Below are positions 45,332-58,956 of a DNA stretch of 64,000 nucleotides, in pieces (the first letter of the stretch is position 1; every line of letters starts with the position of its first letter). The position numbers and the translations under genes were made by a program. Source of the DNA: Methanoculleus chikugoensis (GTDB lineage Archaea; Halobacteriota; Methanomicrobia; Methanomicrobiales; Methanoculleaceae); NCBI RefSeq assembly GCF_019669965.1, contig NZ_AP019781.1, positions 1,463,092 to 1,527,091 on the forward strand, written 5' to 3'. The notes beneath the pieces were generated by a model that was not told where the DNA came from, searched no databases, and saw nothing but the letters and a program-made list of their open reading frames with translations.

Positions 45332-46651
45332 TTACTCATTTTTTGTTTTTCCGTCCCCCATCGGGGTCACGAGCACTTTATCGACCCGGTGACCGTCCAT
45401 ATCGAGCACCTCAAACCGGAGACTGTTCCAGGTGAACCGATCTCCGGTATTCGGCGTCCGCTCAAGATACATCATCACAAATCCACCGACCGTCTGGTAG
45501 TAGCCGCGCCCCTCCCCGGGCAGGGTAGCCGTCACGTCAAGGAGATCGTGGAACTCGTCGACCGGGAGCATCCCGTCGAGCAGCCACGACCCATCTTCAC
45601 GGCGAATTGCCGTGCCCTCCGGGGGATACTCTGCCGACGGGATATCTCCGACGATCGATTCCATGATGTCGTGGATGGTAACCAGCCCCTGAATACTCCC
45701 GTACTCATCGGTGACGAGGGCGATTCGTGCCCCGGAGGTCTTGAACTCGTCGAGCACCGAGAGTGCCGGGACAGTCTCGGGCACGAAGAAGGCGGGCTCG
45801 ATTGCTTTCAAGAGGTCGGGAGGTTCGCCCGCGATCATCCGCGCCCAGAGGCTGCGGACCGAGACGGTGCCGAGCAGGTTGTCAAGGTGGTCGCGGTAGA
45901 CCGGGAAATAGACATGCCGGGAATCCACCATCTTCTGCCAGTTCTCTTCGACGGGGTCTTCAACGTCCACGGCCACGATATCGGGCCGCGGAGTCATCAG
46001 CACGCTGACACGCCGGTCGCCGAGGCGGAAGACGCTCTCCACCATATCCTGCTCCGCCTCCTCGAAGACGCCCGCCCGGGTGGCCTGCCCAATAAGAACC
46101 CTGACATCCTCCTCCGTCACCTCGGGCCCCGAAGGTTGCCGAACCCTGAGCAGCATGAGAACCCCCTCGGTCGAGGCGCTCAGCAGCCGGACGAGCGGTG
46201 CGGCAACCAGCGAGAGGAACCGTACCGGGCGCGAGACCAGGGATGCAATCCGATCGGCGTTGGTCATGGCCACCCGTTTCGGCACCAGTTCGCCGATCAC
46301 AAGCGTCAGGTAGGTGATGACGGCAACGACAGTTGCGACCGCGAGCGGGCCGCTGTATGGCGCGATCAAGGGAAATTTAGCAAATTCTTCCGCAAGAGGC
46401 CCCGCGAGCGTCGCCCCTCCGAACGCTCCGGCCAGGATCCCGACGAGGGTGATGCCGATCTGGATGGTGGAGAGGAACTGCGTCGGATCGTCGGCAAGTT
46501 CGATGGCGGCGGCGGCCCCGGCGTCGCCTTCCGCTGCTTTCTTCTGCAGGCGTGCCGTTCGTGCAGAGATGAGCGCAAACTCCGCCATCGAAAAGAAGCC
46601 GTTCGCGAGGATCAGGAGAACGATGATCGCGATATCGGTGGCAGGTGGCAT
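45332..46651 (-). CDS. CNNM/CorC (hemolysin C-like) family transporter
   Basis: A 439-residue member of the CNNM/CorC family (often called hemolysin-like), proposed to export Mg2+ or Co2+. The N-terminal DUF21 membrane domain (about 1-190) includes ILANGFFSMAEFALISAR and LVIGELVPKRVAM. A CBS pair follows (about 205-330, VLMTPRPDIVAVDVEDP ... ALVTDEYGSIQGLVTIHDI). The C-terminal CorC/HlyC domain (YYQTVGGFVMMYLERTPNTGD) closes the protein. The long upstream frame to 47023 belongs to no gene; the ATG at 46651 starts the first membrane helix. Divergent from the peroxiredoxin gene. Confidence 0.92.
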   Translation of the reverse strand: MPPATDIAIIVLLILANGFFSMAEFALISARTARLQKKAAEGDAGAAAAIELADDPTQFLSTIQIGITLVGILAGAFGGATLAGPLAEEFAKFPLIAPYSGPLAVATVVAVITYLTLVIGELVPKRVAMTNADRIASLVSRPVRFLSLVAAPLVRLLSASTEGVLMLLRVRQPSGPEVTEEDVRVLIGQATRAGVFEEAEQDMVESVFRLGDRRVSVLMTPRPDIVAVDVEDPVEENWQKMVDSRHVYFPVYRDHLDNLLGTVSVRSLWARMIAGEPPDLLKAIEPAFFVPETVPALSVLDEFKTSGARIALVTDEYGSIQGLVTIHDIMESIVGDIPSAEYPPEGTAIRREDGSWLLDGMLPVDEFHDLLDVTATLPGEGRGYYQTVGGFVMMYLERTPNTGDRFTWNSLRFEVLDMDGHRVDKVLVTPMGDGKTKNE

Positions 46652-46763
46652 TGTACTATTCTTGCCAGCAGGAACCTTAAACCTGCGGGACTTCCCCGGC
46701 AGAGAGAGGAGTGTTCGTGGGAAAAATTTATCGTCGCCGGGACAGAGTCCCATCCGGTGATAC

Positions 46764-47261
46764 ATGGTGGTCGAAGTCGGCGAGCAGGCCGGGTATTTCT
46801 CGATACCGGACCAGAACGGGAACACGATCCGATTATCGGCGTTCCCGGGGAAACGGGTTGTCCTCTCGTTCCATCCGCTGGCATGGACCCGCATCTGTGC
46901 CGAACAGATGAAGGCGCTCGAAGCGAACCGGGAGACGTTCGACGCCCTCGATGCCGTCGCCCTCGGCATCAGCGTGGACTCCGTCCCCTGCAAACGGGCG
47001 TGGGCGGGGAGCCTCGGTATCAAGAAGACCCGGCTCCTTGCGGATTTCTGGCCGCACGGTGCCGTGGCGCAGATGTATGGCGTCTTCGATAGCCAAAAAG
47101 GCTACTCCCGGCGGGCGAACGTCGTCGTCGATGAGGTGGGGCGCATCATATTCGTCGCGGAATACACGGCGACGACGGTGCCCGATATGCAGGATGTCCT
47201 CGACGCTCTCCGCGTGCCGGAGAAGAGCAGGCGAGCGGAGGAGCGGGCGCCGGAGATATAG
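46764..47261 (+). CDS. Peroxiredoxin (AhpC/TSA family)
   Basis: A 165-residue thiol peroxidase. The peroxidatic Cys45 sits in PLAWTRIC, the family PxxxTxxC motif, and a second Cys in SVDSVPCKRAWAG is a candidate resolving residue. The C-terminal IIFVAEYTATTVPDMQDVLDAL completes the fold. It reduces peroxides at the expense of thioredoxin-like or rubredoxin-like donors. ATG at 46764 with GGTGAT just upstream and an AATTTAT promoter element near 46724. Convergent with the NSS transporter gene, 12 nt apart. Confidence 0.93.
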   Translation: MVVEVGEQAGYFSIPDQNGNTIRLSAFPGKRVVLSFHPLAWTRICAEQMKALEANRETFDALDAVALGISVDSVPCKRAWAGSLGIKKTRLLADFWPHGAVAQMYGVFDSQKGYSRRANVVVDEVGRIIFVAEYTATTVPDMQDVLDALRVPEKSRRAEERAPEI

Positions 47262-47273
47262 CCCGGCATCTTG

Positions 47274-48569
47274 TCATCCCGCAACCCGGAAGAAACTCCC
47301 GATAAGCGTGATCAGTAAGATTGCCGGAACGCCGTATCGGATGAGCGCCATATAGGCTCTCTGCTGCCACCCGCAACCGCCGATCTCCGCACAGATCCGG
47401 GTTCGGCTCATGAACCATCCCCCGACGACGCTCACGATCAGCCCGGCGACGATGAGGCCGATCGTCCCGAACATGTAGTCGGCAAGGTCGAGGAACGGTG
47501 TCCCGAGGACCTCGAGGTTCAGGGCGGTGTAACTGAGAGCGGACGGGAGCCCGAGGAGCATGATTGCAGCGAAGACAAGGAGCGTGGCACGCTTCCGGGG
47601 GTAGCCGTAGGAGTCCATCAGCGCCGCCGTCGGAACCTCGAGCATGGAGACCGCCGAGGTGAGCGCCGCGGCAAAGAGCATCAGGAAGAAGAGCGCTCCG
47701 AGCAGCATCCCGTACTGGATCTGTGTAAAGGCCGTGGGCAGGGTGATGAACGCGAGGTTCACCCCGGCCGCGGGGTCAAGGCCCGCGGTGAAGACCAGGG
47801 GAAAGATCACGAGCCCGGCAAGGATCGCAATCAGCATATCGGCAACGGCGATGATGCCGGCGTTCCGGAAGAGGGCCTCTTTCCCGAGGTAACTCCCGAA
47901 GGTGAGCAGGACGCCCATGCCCACGGAGAGCGAGAAGAAGGCCTGCCCGAAGGCCGCGATCCAGACGGCGGGGTCAGTCAGCCTGGAGAAGTCGGGGGAG
48001 AGGTAGAACTCGATCCCCTCGAAGGCTCCGGGCTCGGTGAGCGAGAAGGCTACGAGAAAGAGGAGGATCACGAGGAGGGCCGGGATGAGGTACCGGGAGA
48101 GCCTCTCGATCCCCTCCCTGACCCCGGAACGAACCGTCACATAGACCGCAACCCCCGAGAGGAGGAAGAAGACGAGCGGGAGGTAAGAGCCCGTAAACGT
48201 ATCGAACTCTATCGGCCGGTTGAAGGCGAAGGAGAGCGCGTATGCGAGCACCCAGCCCGTGATCACGAGGTAGTAGCCGAGGACCAGGCCGGCGACGGCG
48301 ACGATGACAAGGCCTGCGGCGGTGAACCGCTGCTGTATCGAGCGGAAGGCGGAGATGACCGATGTCCCCGTCGAGCGACCGATGGCGAGTTCCAGCACCA
48401 TCAGGGGGAGGCCGAAGAGGAAGACGGCGATCAGGTACGGGATCAGGAACGCGCCGCCCCCGTTAACGCCCACGATGTAGGGGAACCGCCAGATGTTCCC
48501 TATTCCTACAGCCGAGCCGATGCCTGCAAGGATGAACCCCAGGGTTGACGACCATTGTTCCCGTTCCAT
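47274..48569 (-). CDS. Sodium-dependent symporter, NSS/SNF family
   Basis: A 431-residue polytopic membrane protein of the neurotransmitter:sodium symporter family (LeuT/MhsT fold), importing an amino acid with Na+. The N-terminal signature WSSTLGFILAGIGSAVGIGNIWRFPYIVG carries the Na+- and substrate-binding loop of helix 1, and about eleven hydrophobic segments follow, as in short prokaryotic members. The substrate is unknown. The frame opens with a GTG at 48578, but the ATG at 48569 has GGTGAGTG upstream. A TATA box (TATAAA on the minus strand near 48620-48626) lies about 54 nt away. Confidence 0.94.
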   Translation of the reverse strand: MEREQWSSTLGFILAGIGSAVGIGNIWRFPYIVGVNGGGAFLIPYLIAVFLFGLPLMVLELAIGRSTGTSVISAFRSIQQRFTAAGLVIVAVAGLVLGYYLVITGWVLAYALSFAFNRPIEFDTFTGSYLPLVFFLLSGVAVYVTVRSGVREGIERLSRYLIPALLVILLFLVAFSLTEPGAFEGIEFYLSPDFSRLTDPAVWIAAFGQAFFSLSVGMGVLLTFGSYLGKEALFRNAGIIAVADMLIAILAGLVIFPLVFTAGLDPAAGVNLAFITLPTAFTQIQYGMLLGALFFLMLFAAALTSAVSMLEVPTAALMDSYGYPRKRATLLVFAAIMLLGLPSALSYTALNLEVLGTPFLDLADYMFGTIGLIVAGLIVSVVGGWFMSRTRICAEIGGCGWQQRAYMALIRYGVPAILLITLIGSFFRVAG

Positions 48570-48744
48570 ATCACTCACCGGTTGAGAACGGTTTCCCAGG
48601 GGTAAGAAGGCGCTCCGCCTTTATATGCATCTCCGCCGGATACCCCCGACCACTGCACTTTTGTAGCGGGTGCCCCCATACGAGTGCGGTCAGGAACAGC
48701 ATGAGCACCGGATCCCGGAAATACGCCGGCAGGGAGGAAAGAGA

Positions 48745-49536
48745 ATGAACGGAAGGTATCCGTTCCTCGTCTCGATCCCTCACGGCGGCACCGCCATCCC
48801 GCCCGAACTCCGCGGTCTCGTCAACCTCACGCGAAAGGAGATTGTCTTCAATAGCGATCCCCACACCCGCCTCCTCTACGGGTTCGACGATACGGTGGAG
48901 GCGGTGGTCGACTTCGACGTCTCAAGGATCTTTGTCGATACCAACCGGGCGCCCTACGACTACCCGCCAAGGACGCAGGACGGCGTGGTCAAGGTCATCA
49001 CGCAGGACGGAACCCCGGTCTTCAAGAGAGGGCAGACCCCCGGCAGGGAACTGATAGGCACCCTCCTGCAGTACTACTACCACCCCTTCCACAAACAACT
49101 GGCCGGGGCGCTCGATACCCGGCCGATCGAGATCGCCTTCGACTGCCACAGCATGCTGCCGAGATCACCGCCGGTCAGAATGGACGCCGGACGCCCCCGC
49201 CCGCTCTTCTGCCTGAGCAACAGGGGCGACCGGAACGGGAGACCGAAAGGGGCGGGCGGTCTCGTGACCTGCCCCCCGGAGTGGCTCCAGGCGCTCACCC
49301 GGTCGTTCCAGGCGGAGTTTGAGGGTGAGGGGCGGGTTGCGATGAACGATCCCTTCCGGGGCGGGTTCATATCGGTGGCGCACTACCGGCGGCGGCGGAT
49401 CCCCTGGGTTCAGGTCGAGATCAACCGCGGCCTCTACGAGACCGAAGGCCGCGAGGTCGATGAGGCACGGCTCGTTGAACTCCGGGGGAGGATCTTCTCG
49501 ACCCTTGCCGGGTTCTGGGACGAGGTTTCGGGATGA
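48745..49536 (+). CDS. N-formylglutamate amidohydrolase family protein
   Basis: A 263-residue hydrolase of the FGase family (HutG-like), zinc-dependent. It has SIPHGGTAIPPELR at the N-terminus, VDFDVSRIFVDTNRAPYDYP, AFDCHSMLPRSPP with a metal/catalytic His, and a C-terminal WVQVEINRGLYETEGREV. The natural substrate may be N-formylglutamate or another N-acyl amino acid; no hut genes are nearby. GGAGGAAAGAGA precedes the ATG at 48745. Divergent from the NSS symporter. Confidence 0.9.
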   Translation: MNGRYPFLVSIPHGGTAIPPELRGLVNLTRKEIVFNSDPHTRLLYGFDDTVEAVVDFDVSRIFVDTNRAPYDYPPRTQDGVVKVITQDGTPVFKRGQTPGRELIGTLLQYYYHPFHKQLAGALDTRPIEIAFDCHSMLPRSPPVRMDAGRPRPLFCLSNRGDRNGRPKGAGGLVTCPPEWLQALTRSFQAEFEGEGRVAMNDPFRGGFISVAHYRRRRIPWVQVEINRGLYETEGREVDEARLVELRGRIFSTLAGFWDEVSG

Positions 49537-49707
49537 AAACTCTGTGGAAGTCCATTTTGGAGAAACGTTTCTAGAAAACTTTGCTCTGTAGAACGTGTCG
49601 TGCCACGGTTGCAATGAATCCATAGGTTGATCGTTACAAGATTCGTGCGGTTTGCACCTTCGGTGCTCACGCTTTCCATACCCGGCAATATCCAGCAGCC
49701 ACAGTGG

Positions 49708-49856
49708 CACGGATTTCAAGGGGATATCGCCGCAGGGGGAGGGGCTGACGGGGAGTGCGAGCGTAGCGAGCTTGAGCACCGTTAGGTGCGAGGGGGCATG
49801 CCCCCCTCCCCTGTCCCCACCCCCCAAGGTGATACTCCCACGGTCCACTGTATGGG
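49708..49856. repeat. Composite TIR repeat element, copy 7
   Basis: It starts CACGGATTTCAAGGGGATATCGCC with GGGGCTGACGGGGAG, then one module pair (GCGAGCGTAGCGAGC and GCACCGTTAGGTGC at 49774-49787). GGGGGCATGCCCCC and GTCCCCACCCCCC follow, and GTGATACTCCCACGGTCCACTGTATGGG ends it. A separate GCACCTTCGGTGC mini-hairpin stands alone at 49655-49667. No gene is seen in 49537-50066. Confidence 0.75.
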
Positions 49857-50066
49857 TTCTTTCCTCATTGCAGTCGTGTTATTGCCGGTACTCAGACTTT
49901 TCAGGTGCTTGAAGCCTGGATAGGCACACGCACCTTTATTACAATTTCCAGGATCCAGAAGGAGTTCAACAGAGCCTGTCTGAGGATTCTTATCAGATCA
50001 AGCCGTATTCCACCGGAATTTTCCGGCCGAAGATACTATGCCGGTAGAGCCCCCACTTATATACCG

Positions 50067-51326
<1,260 letters not shown>

Positions 51327-51414
51327 AATACCGGAACCTCACGGTACCCTCTCCCTCCTTTAGAAGAAACATCTATTACCGGGGCCGTAGAATGGGCATT
51401 CGAGGAGATTGCTC

Positions 51415-51636
51415 ATGAAGAGGTTGACCCGTTCGACGACCGACCGGTGGATCGCCGGGATATGCGGCGGTATAGGAGAGTATCTTGAGATCGACCCGAA
51501 CGTCATCCGGGTGATCTGGGTCATCTTCACCGTGCCCACGGGATTCTTACCCGGGATCATCATCTACATCCTGCTCTGGATCCTCCTGCCCGAAGAAGGA
51601 CAGGCACGCCCGGTGGGGACGTTCGGCGAAGCGTAA
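51415..51636 (+). CDS. PspC domain protein
   Basis: A 73-residue membrane protein consisting of one PspC domain. An amphipathic start (KRLTRSTTDRWIAGICGGIGEYLEIDPN) is followed by a hydrophobic helix (VIRVIWVIFTVPTGFLPGII IYILLWILL, about 30-58). In bacteria PspC senses membrane stress; the archaeal role is unknown. GAGGAG lies 8 nt before the ATG at 51415. A T8 run at 51671-51678 is the probable terminator. Confidence 0.9.
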   Translation: MKRLTRSTTDRWIAGICGGIGEYLEIDPNVIRVIWVIFTVPTGFLPGIIIYILLWILLPEEGQARPVGTFGEA

Positions 51637-51670
51637 GAGAGGGCAGGGTGCGGTCGGGAAACTGCGCCCG

Positions 51671-51678
51671 TTTTTTTT
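51671..51678 (+). terminator. Poly-T terminator after the PspC gene
   Basis: A T8 run preceded by GCGCCCG, 35 nt after the stop codon. Confidence 0.5.
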
Positions 51679-51790
51679 CGGAGGAGGGCGGTCGTGGGTG
51701 CCGGAGAATGTTTTAAACAGGAAAACTAGGCCTGACATACTGCTCGTCTCATAACAGGAGTCTTAATCAGGCTTCCTTTGATCGCTCGCC

Positions 51791-52112
51791 CGTATACGGC
51801 TTTCCACCGGCTATCGCCACGAACTGCCCCCGCCCCTCGTGGGCGGGGAACGACTGCCGGAACGGCAGGAGTTAAAGCACCGTCAGGTGCGGGGGAGGAG
51901 GCCGAAGGCCGGGTGGGGTGGGGGTTACAGATATCCTTTTGTGAGGTAGAGACAGGGGAGGGGGGCCAGCCCCCTCGCACCTAACGGTGCTCAAGCTCGC
52001 TGCGCTCGCACTCCGCACCCTTCGGGTGCTCGAGCTCCGTTCCTACGGAACATCGCACTCCCCGTCAGCCTCTCCCCCAGGTGGCGATACTCTCACGGTC
52101 CACTGTACCGGG
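51791..52112. repeat. Composite TIR repeat element, copy 8 (full length)
   Basis: The left end CGTATACGGCTTTCCACCGG with CTATCGCCACG matches copy 3. A CCCCGCCCCTCGTGGGCGGGG stem follows, then CTGCCGGAACGGCAG, GCACCGTCAGGTGC (51882-51895) and GGCCGAAGGCC. GTAGAGACAGGGGAGGGG comes next, then three further modules: GCACCTAACGGTGC (51978-51991), GCACCCTTCGGGTGC and GTTCCTACGGAAC. The right end GTGGCGATACTCTCACGGTCCACTGTACCGGGCTCT is shared with copy 3. No gene is seen in 51637-52228. Confidence 0.75.
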
Positions 52113-52228
52113 CTCTTTCATCGTTTTGACCGTTCAATCTGCCAGAGGAGATTACTGAGGGCGCCACTTACCCCGTCGCAGCGCCTCCCGGGCCCATACT
52201 CCGCGGCAATCCGGAGGTTTAAGCCTTT

Positions 52229-54157
52229 CTACCGTCCCTTCCCCTCCTGCAACCTCCTGATCGTATCCCGCAGGGCAATCGCCCGCTCGAACTCCAGGCG
52301 CTCCGCCGCCTCCCGCATATCGGCCTCGAGCTCGATGATCAGGTTCGGGACCTCCGCCTTCGGGACGTGCTTGATATCGGTAATATCGACCTCTTTCTCA
52401 CGGATCGGTTTTACGATCGTCTGCGGCGTGATGCCGTGCTCTGCGTTGTACGCAAGTTGCATCGCGCGCCGCCGCCCGGTCTCGGCCATCGCCTTCTTGA
52501 TCGAGTCGGTCATGGTGTCGGCGTAGAGCACGACCTTCGCGTTGACGTTCCGGGCCGCCCGCCCGATCGTCTGGACCAGGCTCCTCGCGTCGCGGAGGAA
52601 CCCTTCCTTGTCGGCGTCGAGGATGCCGACGAACCCCACCTCGGGGATGTCGAGCCCCTCCCGCAGGAGGTTGATCCCGACGAGGACGTCGTACTTCCCG
52701 AGACGGAGCTGCCGGATGATCTCCGTCCGCTCGATGGTCTCGATCTCCGAGTGGAGGTATCGGGTCTTGATCCCCTGCTCGGCCAGGTACTCCGAGAGTT
52801 CCTCGGCGAGCCGTTTTGTGAGGGTTGTCAGCAGTATGCGGTCGCCGCGTTCGATGGTTGCCCGGATCTCGGCCATCACGTCCGGGATCTGCCCCTCAAT
52901 CGGCCGGACCTCGACCGCCGGGTCAACGAGCCCCGTCGGCCGGATGATCTGCTCCGCGACGCTCGAACGCTTCAGTTCGTAGTCTCCCGGGGTCGCCGAG
53001 ACAAAGATGACGTTTCTCATATAGCCCGAGAACTCGTCGAACTTCAGCGGCCTGTTGTCGAACGCCGACGGGAGCCGGAACCCGTAGTCCACGAGTGATT
53101 TCTTCCGCGAATAGTCGCCGCGATACATCCCGCGGACCTGGGGCAGGGTCTGGTGGCTCTCGTCGATCACCATCAGGAAGTCCTCGGGGAAGTAGTCCAG
53201 CAGGCAATAGGGCTGCTCCCCGGCCTTCCGCCCATCGAAGTGGCGGGAGTAGTTCTCGATACCCTTGCAGGTCCCGGTCTCGCGGATCATATCGATGTCG
53301 TAGAGCGTCCGCTGGCGGAGGCGGTGTGCCTCGAGCATCCCGAGGGTCGGGAGCCGCTCCTCGAGTTCCTCCTCAATCGAGACTATTGCCTGTTCTTTTA
53401 CCTCATCGGGGGCGACAAAGTGGCGGGCAGGGTAGACGAAGAAGTAGTCCATCGCCTCCAGCCGCTCTCCCGAGGTCTTGTCGATCTCGCTGATCCGGTC
53501 AATCTCGTCCCCGAAGAGTTCGATACGGATGATATTGTTGAAGTAGCCGGGGATGATATCGATGGTGTCGCCCTTCGCCCGGAACCGGCCCGGCATGAGC
53601 TCGGTCTCGTTTCGCTCGAACTGGATATCGATGAGTTTCCGTATGATGTCGTCCCGCCGCATCCTGTCCCGGACTTTCACCTCGAACCCCATCCCCTGGA
53701 AGTTCGCGGGGTTCCCGAGACCGTAGATGCAGGAGACCGAGGCGACGATGATGGTGTCGGGGCGCGAAAGGATCGACGCGGTGGCCGCGAGGCGCATCTG
53801 TTCGATCTTGGGGTTGATCTGGGCGTCTTTCTCGATGTAGAGGTCGCGCTTCGCGATGTAAGACTCGGGCTGGTAGTAGTCGTAGTAGGAGACGAAGTAC
53901 TCCACCCGGTTCTCGGGGAAGAAGGATCTGAACTCGTTGTAGAGCTGGGCGGCAAGCGTCTTGTTGTGGGCAATGACGAGGGTGGGTTTCTGGACCTCCT
54001 CGACGACGTTTGCTATCGTGAATGTCTTCCCTGAGCCCGTGACCCCGAGGAGGGTCTGGAACCGCTCGCCGCGGTCGAGTCCGCCGCTGAGTTTCCGGAT
54101 CGCATCGGGCTGCGAGCCGGTTGGCTTGAAGTCTGCCTTAAGGTGAAATTCCGTCAT
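52229..54157 (-). CDS. uvrB: Excinuclease ABC subunit B
   Basis: Damage-verifying helicase-like subunit of nucleotide excision repair. The 642-residue protein has Walker A in GVTGSGKTFTIANVV near residue 40 and the beta-hairpin region VEYFVSYYDYYQPESYIAKRD. Further helicase motifs are VIDESHQTLPQ, VSATPGDYE and DVLVGINLLREGLDIPEV. A C-terminal UVR domain (LEADMREAAERLEFERAIALRD) that docks UvrC ends it. The ATG overlaps the uvrC stop by 4 nt. The system is of bacterial origin but widespread in methanogens. Confidence 0.97.
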   Translation of the reverse strand: MTEFHLKADFKPTGSQPDAIRKLSGGLDRGERFQTLLGVTGSGKTFTIANVVEEVQKPTLVIAHNKTLAAQLYNEFRSFFPENRVEYFVSYYDYYQPESYIAKRDLYIEKDAQINPKIEQMRLAATASILSRPDTIIVASVSCIYGLGNPANFQGMGFEVKVRDRMRRDDIIRKLIDIQFERNETELMPGRFRAKGDTIDIIPGYFNNIIRIELFGDEIDRISEIDKTSGERLEAMDYFFVYPARHFVAPDEVKEQAIVSIEEELEERLPTLGMLEAHRLRQRTLYDIDMIRETGTCKGIENYSRHFDGRKAGEQPYCLLDYFPEDFLMVIDESHQTLPQVRGMYRGDYSRKKSLVDYGFRLPSAFDNRPLKFDEFSGYMRNVIFVSATPGDYELKRSSVAEQIIRPTGLVDPAVEVRPIEGQIPDVMAEIRATIERGDRILLTTLTKRLAEELSEYLAEQGIKTRYLHSEIETIERTEIIRQLRLGKYDVLVGINLLREGLDIPEVGFVGILDADKEGFLRDARSLVQTIGRAARNVNAKVVLYADTMTDSIKKAMAETGRRRAMQLAYNAEHGITPQTIVKPIREKEVDITDIKHVPKAEVPNLIIELEADMREAAERLEFERAIALRDTIRRLQEGKGR

Positions 54158-55704
54158 GGTGCCACCGTCTTCTTCCTGAGCGTTCTATGATACGTGATCG
54201 CGAACCGGTGCGCCTCGTCGCGGATCTCCTGGAGGAAGAGCGACGCCTTCTCGTGCCGCTCAAGAGGCAGGGGGTGGGAGAAGCCCGGCACGAAGACCTC
54301 CTCCTCGCGCTTCGCGATCGCCGCGATCGGGACTCTGATCCCGAGGTCTTTGAGCACCGCGGTTGCCGCCGCGAGCTGCCCTTTCCCACCGTCGATCAGG
54401 ATCAGGTCGGGAAACTCGCCGCCCTCCTTCTGGAGGCGTGAGTAGCGCCGGCGGACCACCTCGGCGATGGCCGCGAAGTCGTCGACGCCTTCGACCGTCC
54501 GTATCCTGAATCGGCGGTAGTTCCGCTTGTCGGGCTTTCCCCAGAGGAACCGGACCATCGAGCCCACCATCGCCGTCCCGGAGAGGTGGGAGATGTCGAA
54601 GCACTCGATCGCGACCGGGAGGTCGGGGAGGTGCAGGCGGCGTTTCAGCTCGTCCAGTTTGATCCGGTCGCCGAAGAACGCGATCTCGACGTTCTTCCTG
54701 ACCAGGTCGAGCAGGTTCTTCTTTTCGCCCCGCTGCGGCACGACCACACGGACCTTGCCGCCCCGGAGATGGGAGAGATAGCCGGCGACGGCGTCGTCGA
54801 CCGGAACGGGCAGGATCACCTCCTGTGGCGGTTCGTGGTCGGCGTAGTAGCGGGCGAGGAACTCCTCCAGGAACCCCTCCGTCTCGTCGAAGGTATACTC
54901 GCGCTTCCCCGAGAGCGTTCCCCGGTCGACGTTGAAGAGCATCAGAAAGACGGTTCCTTCGCTCACGATATAGTTGACGATGTCCTCGTTGTAGGTCTTC
55001 TGCCGGTCGACGTGCTGGCGTTCGCGCAGCCCCTCAAGTGCCGCAATCTGGTCGCGGAGCTCCATCGCCCGCTCATACTCCTGCCGCTCTGCCGAGACTG
55101 CCATCTCCTCGCGGAGCGTCCGGATGAGCCCGGCGATATCGCCTTTCAGGACGGCCTCCGCCCTTCTCGCCCGCTCCCGGTAGTCGTCCTCGCCGATCCT
55201 TCCCGTGCAGGGGGCGCTGCACGAACCGATGTGGGCACGGAGGCACGGGCGGCGGGGAAGACGCCGGCACGACCGGAGCCCGAAGAGCGACTTTAAGAGC
55301 CGGAGGAGGTCTTCGCGCTCCCGTGCTGAGACAAACGGCCCGTAGTACCGGCCGTTCCCGTCGGGCTGGCGGGCGGTGTGGATCCGGGGGTAAGGTTCGT
55401 CGGTGACGTGAATGTAGGCGTACCGCTTTGCGTCCTTCAAGTCGATGTTGTACTTCGGCTGGTGCTTCTTGATCAGGGTGTTCTCGAGGATGAACGCCTC
55501 GACCTCGTTGTCGGTGACGATGAAGTCGAGGCCGGCGATCGCGGCGACGAGGCATCTCGTCTTCGGGTCGAGGTCGTGCCGGGAGAAGTAACTCGATACA
55601 CGCCTTCTCAGGTTCTTCGCCTTCCCGACGTAGATGATGGTGCCCTCACTGTCGGAGAAGAGGTAGCACCCGGGCTCGGTTGGGAGGGTCTGGAGGTCGA
55701 TCAT
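54154..55704 (-). CDS. uvrC: Excinuclease ABC subunit C
   Basis: Dual-incision nuclease of nucleotide excision repair. The 516-residue protein has an N-terminal GIY-YIG nuclease (about 10-90, CYLFSDSEGTIIYVGKAKNL), a Cys-rich patch (CRRLPRRPCLRAHIGSCSAPC), the UVR motif (EYERAMELRDQIAALE) and a C-terminal RNase H-like nuclease (IECFDISHLSGTAMVGSMV, LILIDGGKGQL). It ends soon after this domain, so the tandem helix-hairpin-helix of E. coli UvrC is missing. uvrA lies upstream across a 252-nt repeat-containing gap. Confidence 0.96.
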   Translation of the reverse strand: MIDLQTLPTEPGCYLFSDSEGTIIYVGKAKNLRRRVSSYFSRHDLDPKTRCLVAAIAGLDFIVTDNEVEAFILENTLIKKHQPKYNIDLKDAKRYAYIHVTDEPYPRIHTARQPDGNGRYYGPFVSAREREDLLRLLKSLFGLRSCRRLPRRPCLRAHIGSCSAPCTGRIGEDDYRERARRAEAVLKGDIAGLIRTLREEMAVSAERQEYERAMELRDQIAALEGLRERQHVDRQKTYNEDIVNYIVSEGTVFLMLFNVDRGTLSGKREYTFDETEGFLEEFLARYYADHEPPQEVILPVPVDDAVAGYLSHLRGGKVRVVVPQRGEKKNLLDLVRKNVEIAFFGDRIKLDELKRRLHLPDLPVAIECFDISHLSGTAMVGSMVRFLWGKPDKRNYRRFRIRTVEGVDDFAAIAEVVRRRYSRLQKEGGEFPDLILIDGGKGQLAAATAVLKDLGIRVPIAAIAKREEEVFVPGFSHPLPLERHEKASLFLQEIRDEAHRFAITYHRTLRKKTVAP

Positions 55705-55727
55705 GTGTGTGAGGCATGCCGGTGGAT

Positions 55728-55913
55728 CGCACGCGAAGGCGCGAAAACGCGAAGGAAACCGTTAACACAGTTCCAAACTTCGCGGCTTCGCGGCTCGCAC
55801 CTAACGGTGCTCAAACTCCGCTTGCGCTCGCACTTCGCGTGAGTCAACTCAGGGGGCTTCGACAAAGCCAATATCTCGTGGCTTCGCGTGCGTGAACCGC
55901 TATATGAATAGCG
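55728..55913. repeat. CGCGAAG-type repeat with GCACC/GGTGC hairpin between uvrA and uvrC
   Basis: Direct units CACGCGAAGGCGCGAAAACGC (55737-55757) are followed by reverse units CTTCGCGGCTTCGCGG, the mini-hairpin GCACCTAACGGTGC (55798-55811), a GCGAGCGC-type module, and CTTCGCGTGAG, with a further GGCTTCGCGTGCG near 55881. At the uvrA side lies a CGCTAT/ATAGCG palindrome (55898-55913) around TATATGAAT that may be a uvrC promoter element. Confidence 0.65.
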
Positions 55914-55956
55914 ATGTGATTTTGCGCGAGGGAGCAGGCCGCGGTGTGCGAAGAAC

Positions 55957-58767
<2,811 letters not shown>

Positions 58768-58820
58768 TTCCCTGTCCTGATAAATTGATCTTCTGAGCTC
58801 ATAGCCGTTTGCGATCCAAA

Positions 58821-58832
58821 ATTTTTAAATAC
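58821..58832 (-). promoter_or_regulatory. TATA box upstream of uvrA
   Basis: GTATTTAAAAAT on the minus strand, a strong archaeal-type box, about 60 nt from the uvrA ATG. This gives a leader near 35 nt. Confidence 0.55.
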
Positions 58833-58956
58833 TACCTTGGCGTTTCGCCCGGGATCGGAACCATCCCGGTGAGAGAGAACAGGCCTCGTTCGGCCGCAAC
58901 GGGGAGCGGACCCGCCCTGCAAAAAGATTCGTAAAAGGGTGTTGAGGCGGTAGGGA

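Noticed and set aside
45164..47092. Plus-strand open frame of 642 codons
   Set aside because: It runs through a repeat element and then antisense to the CNNM/CorC gene; no plausible start or domain.
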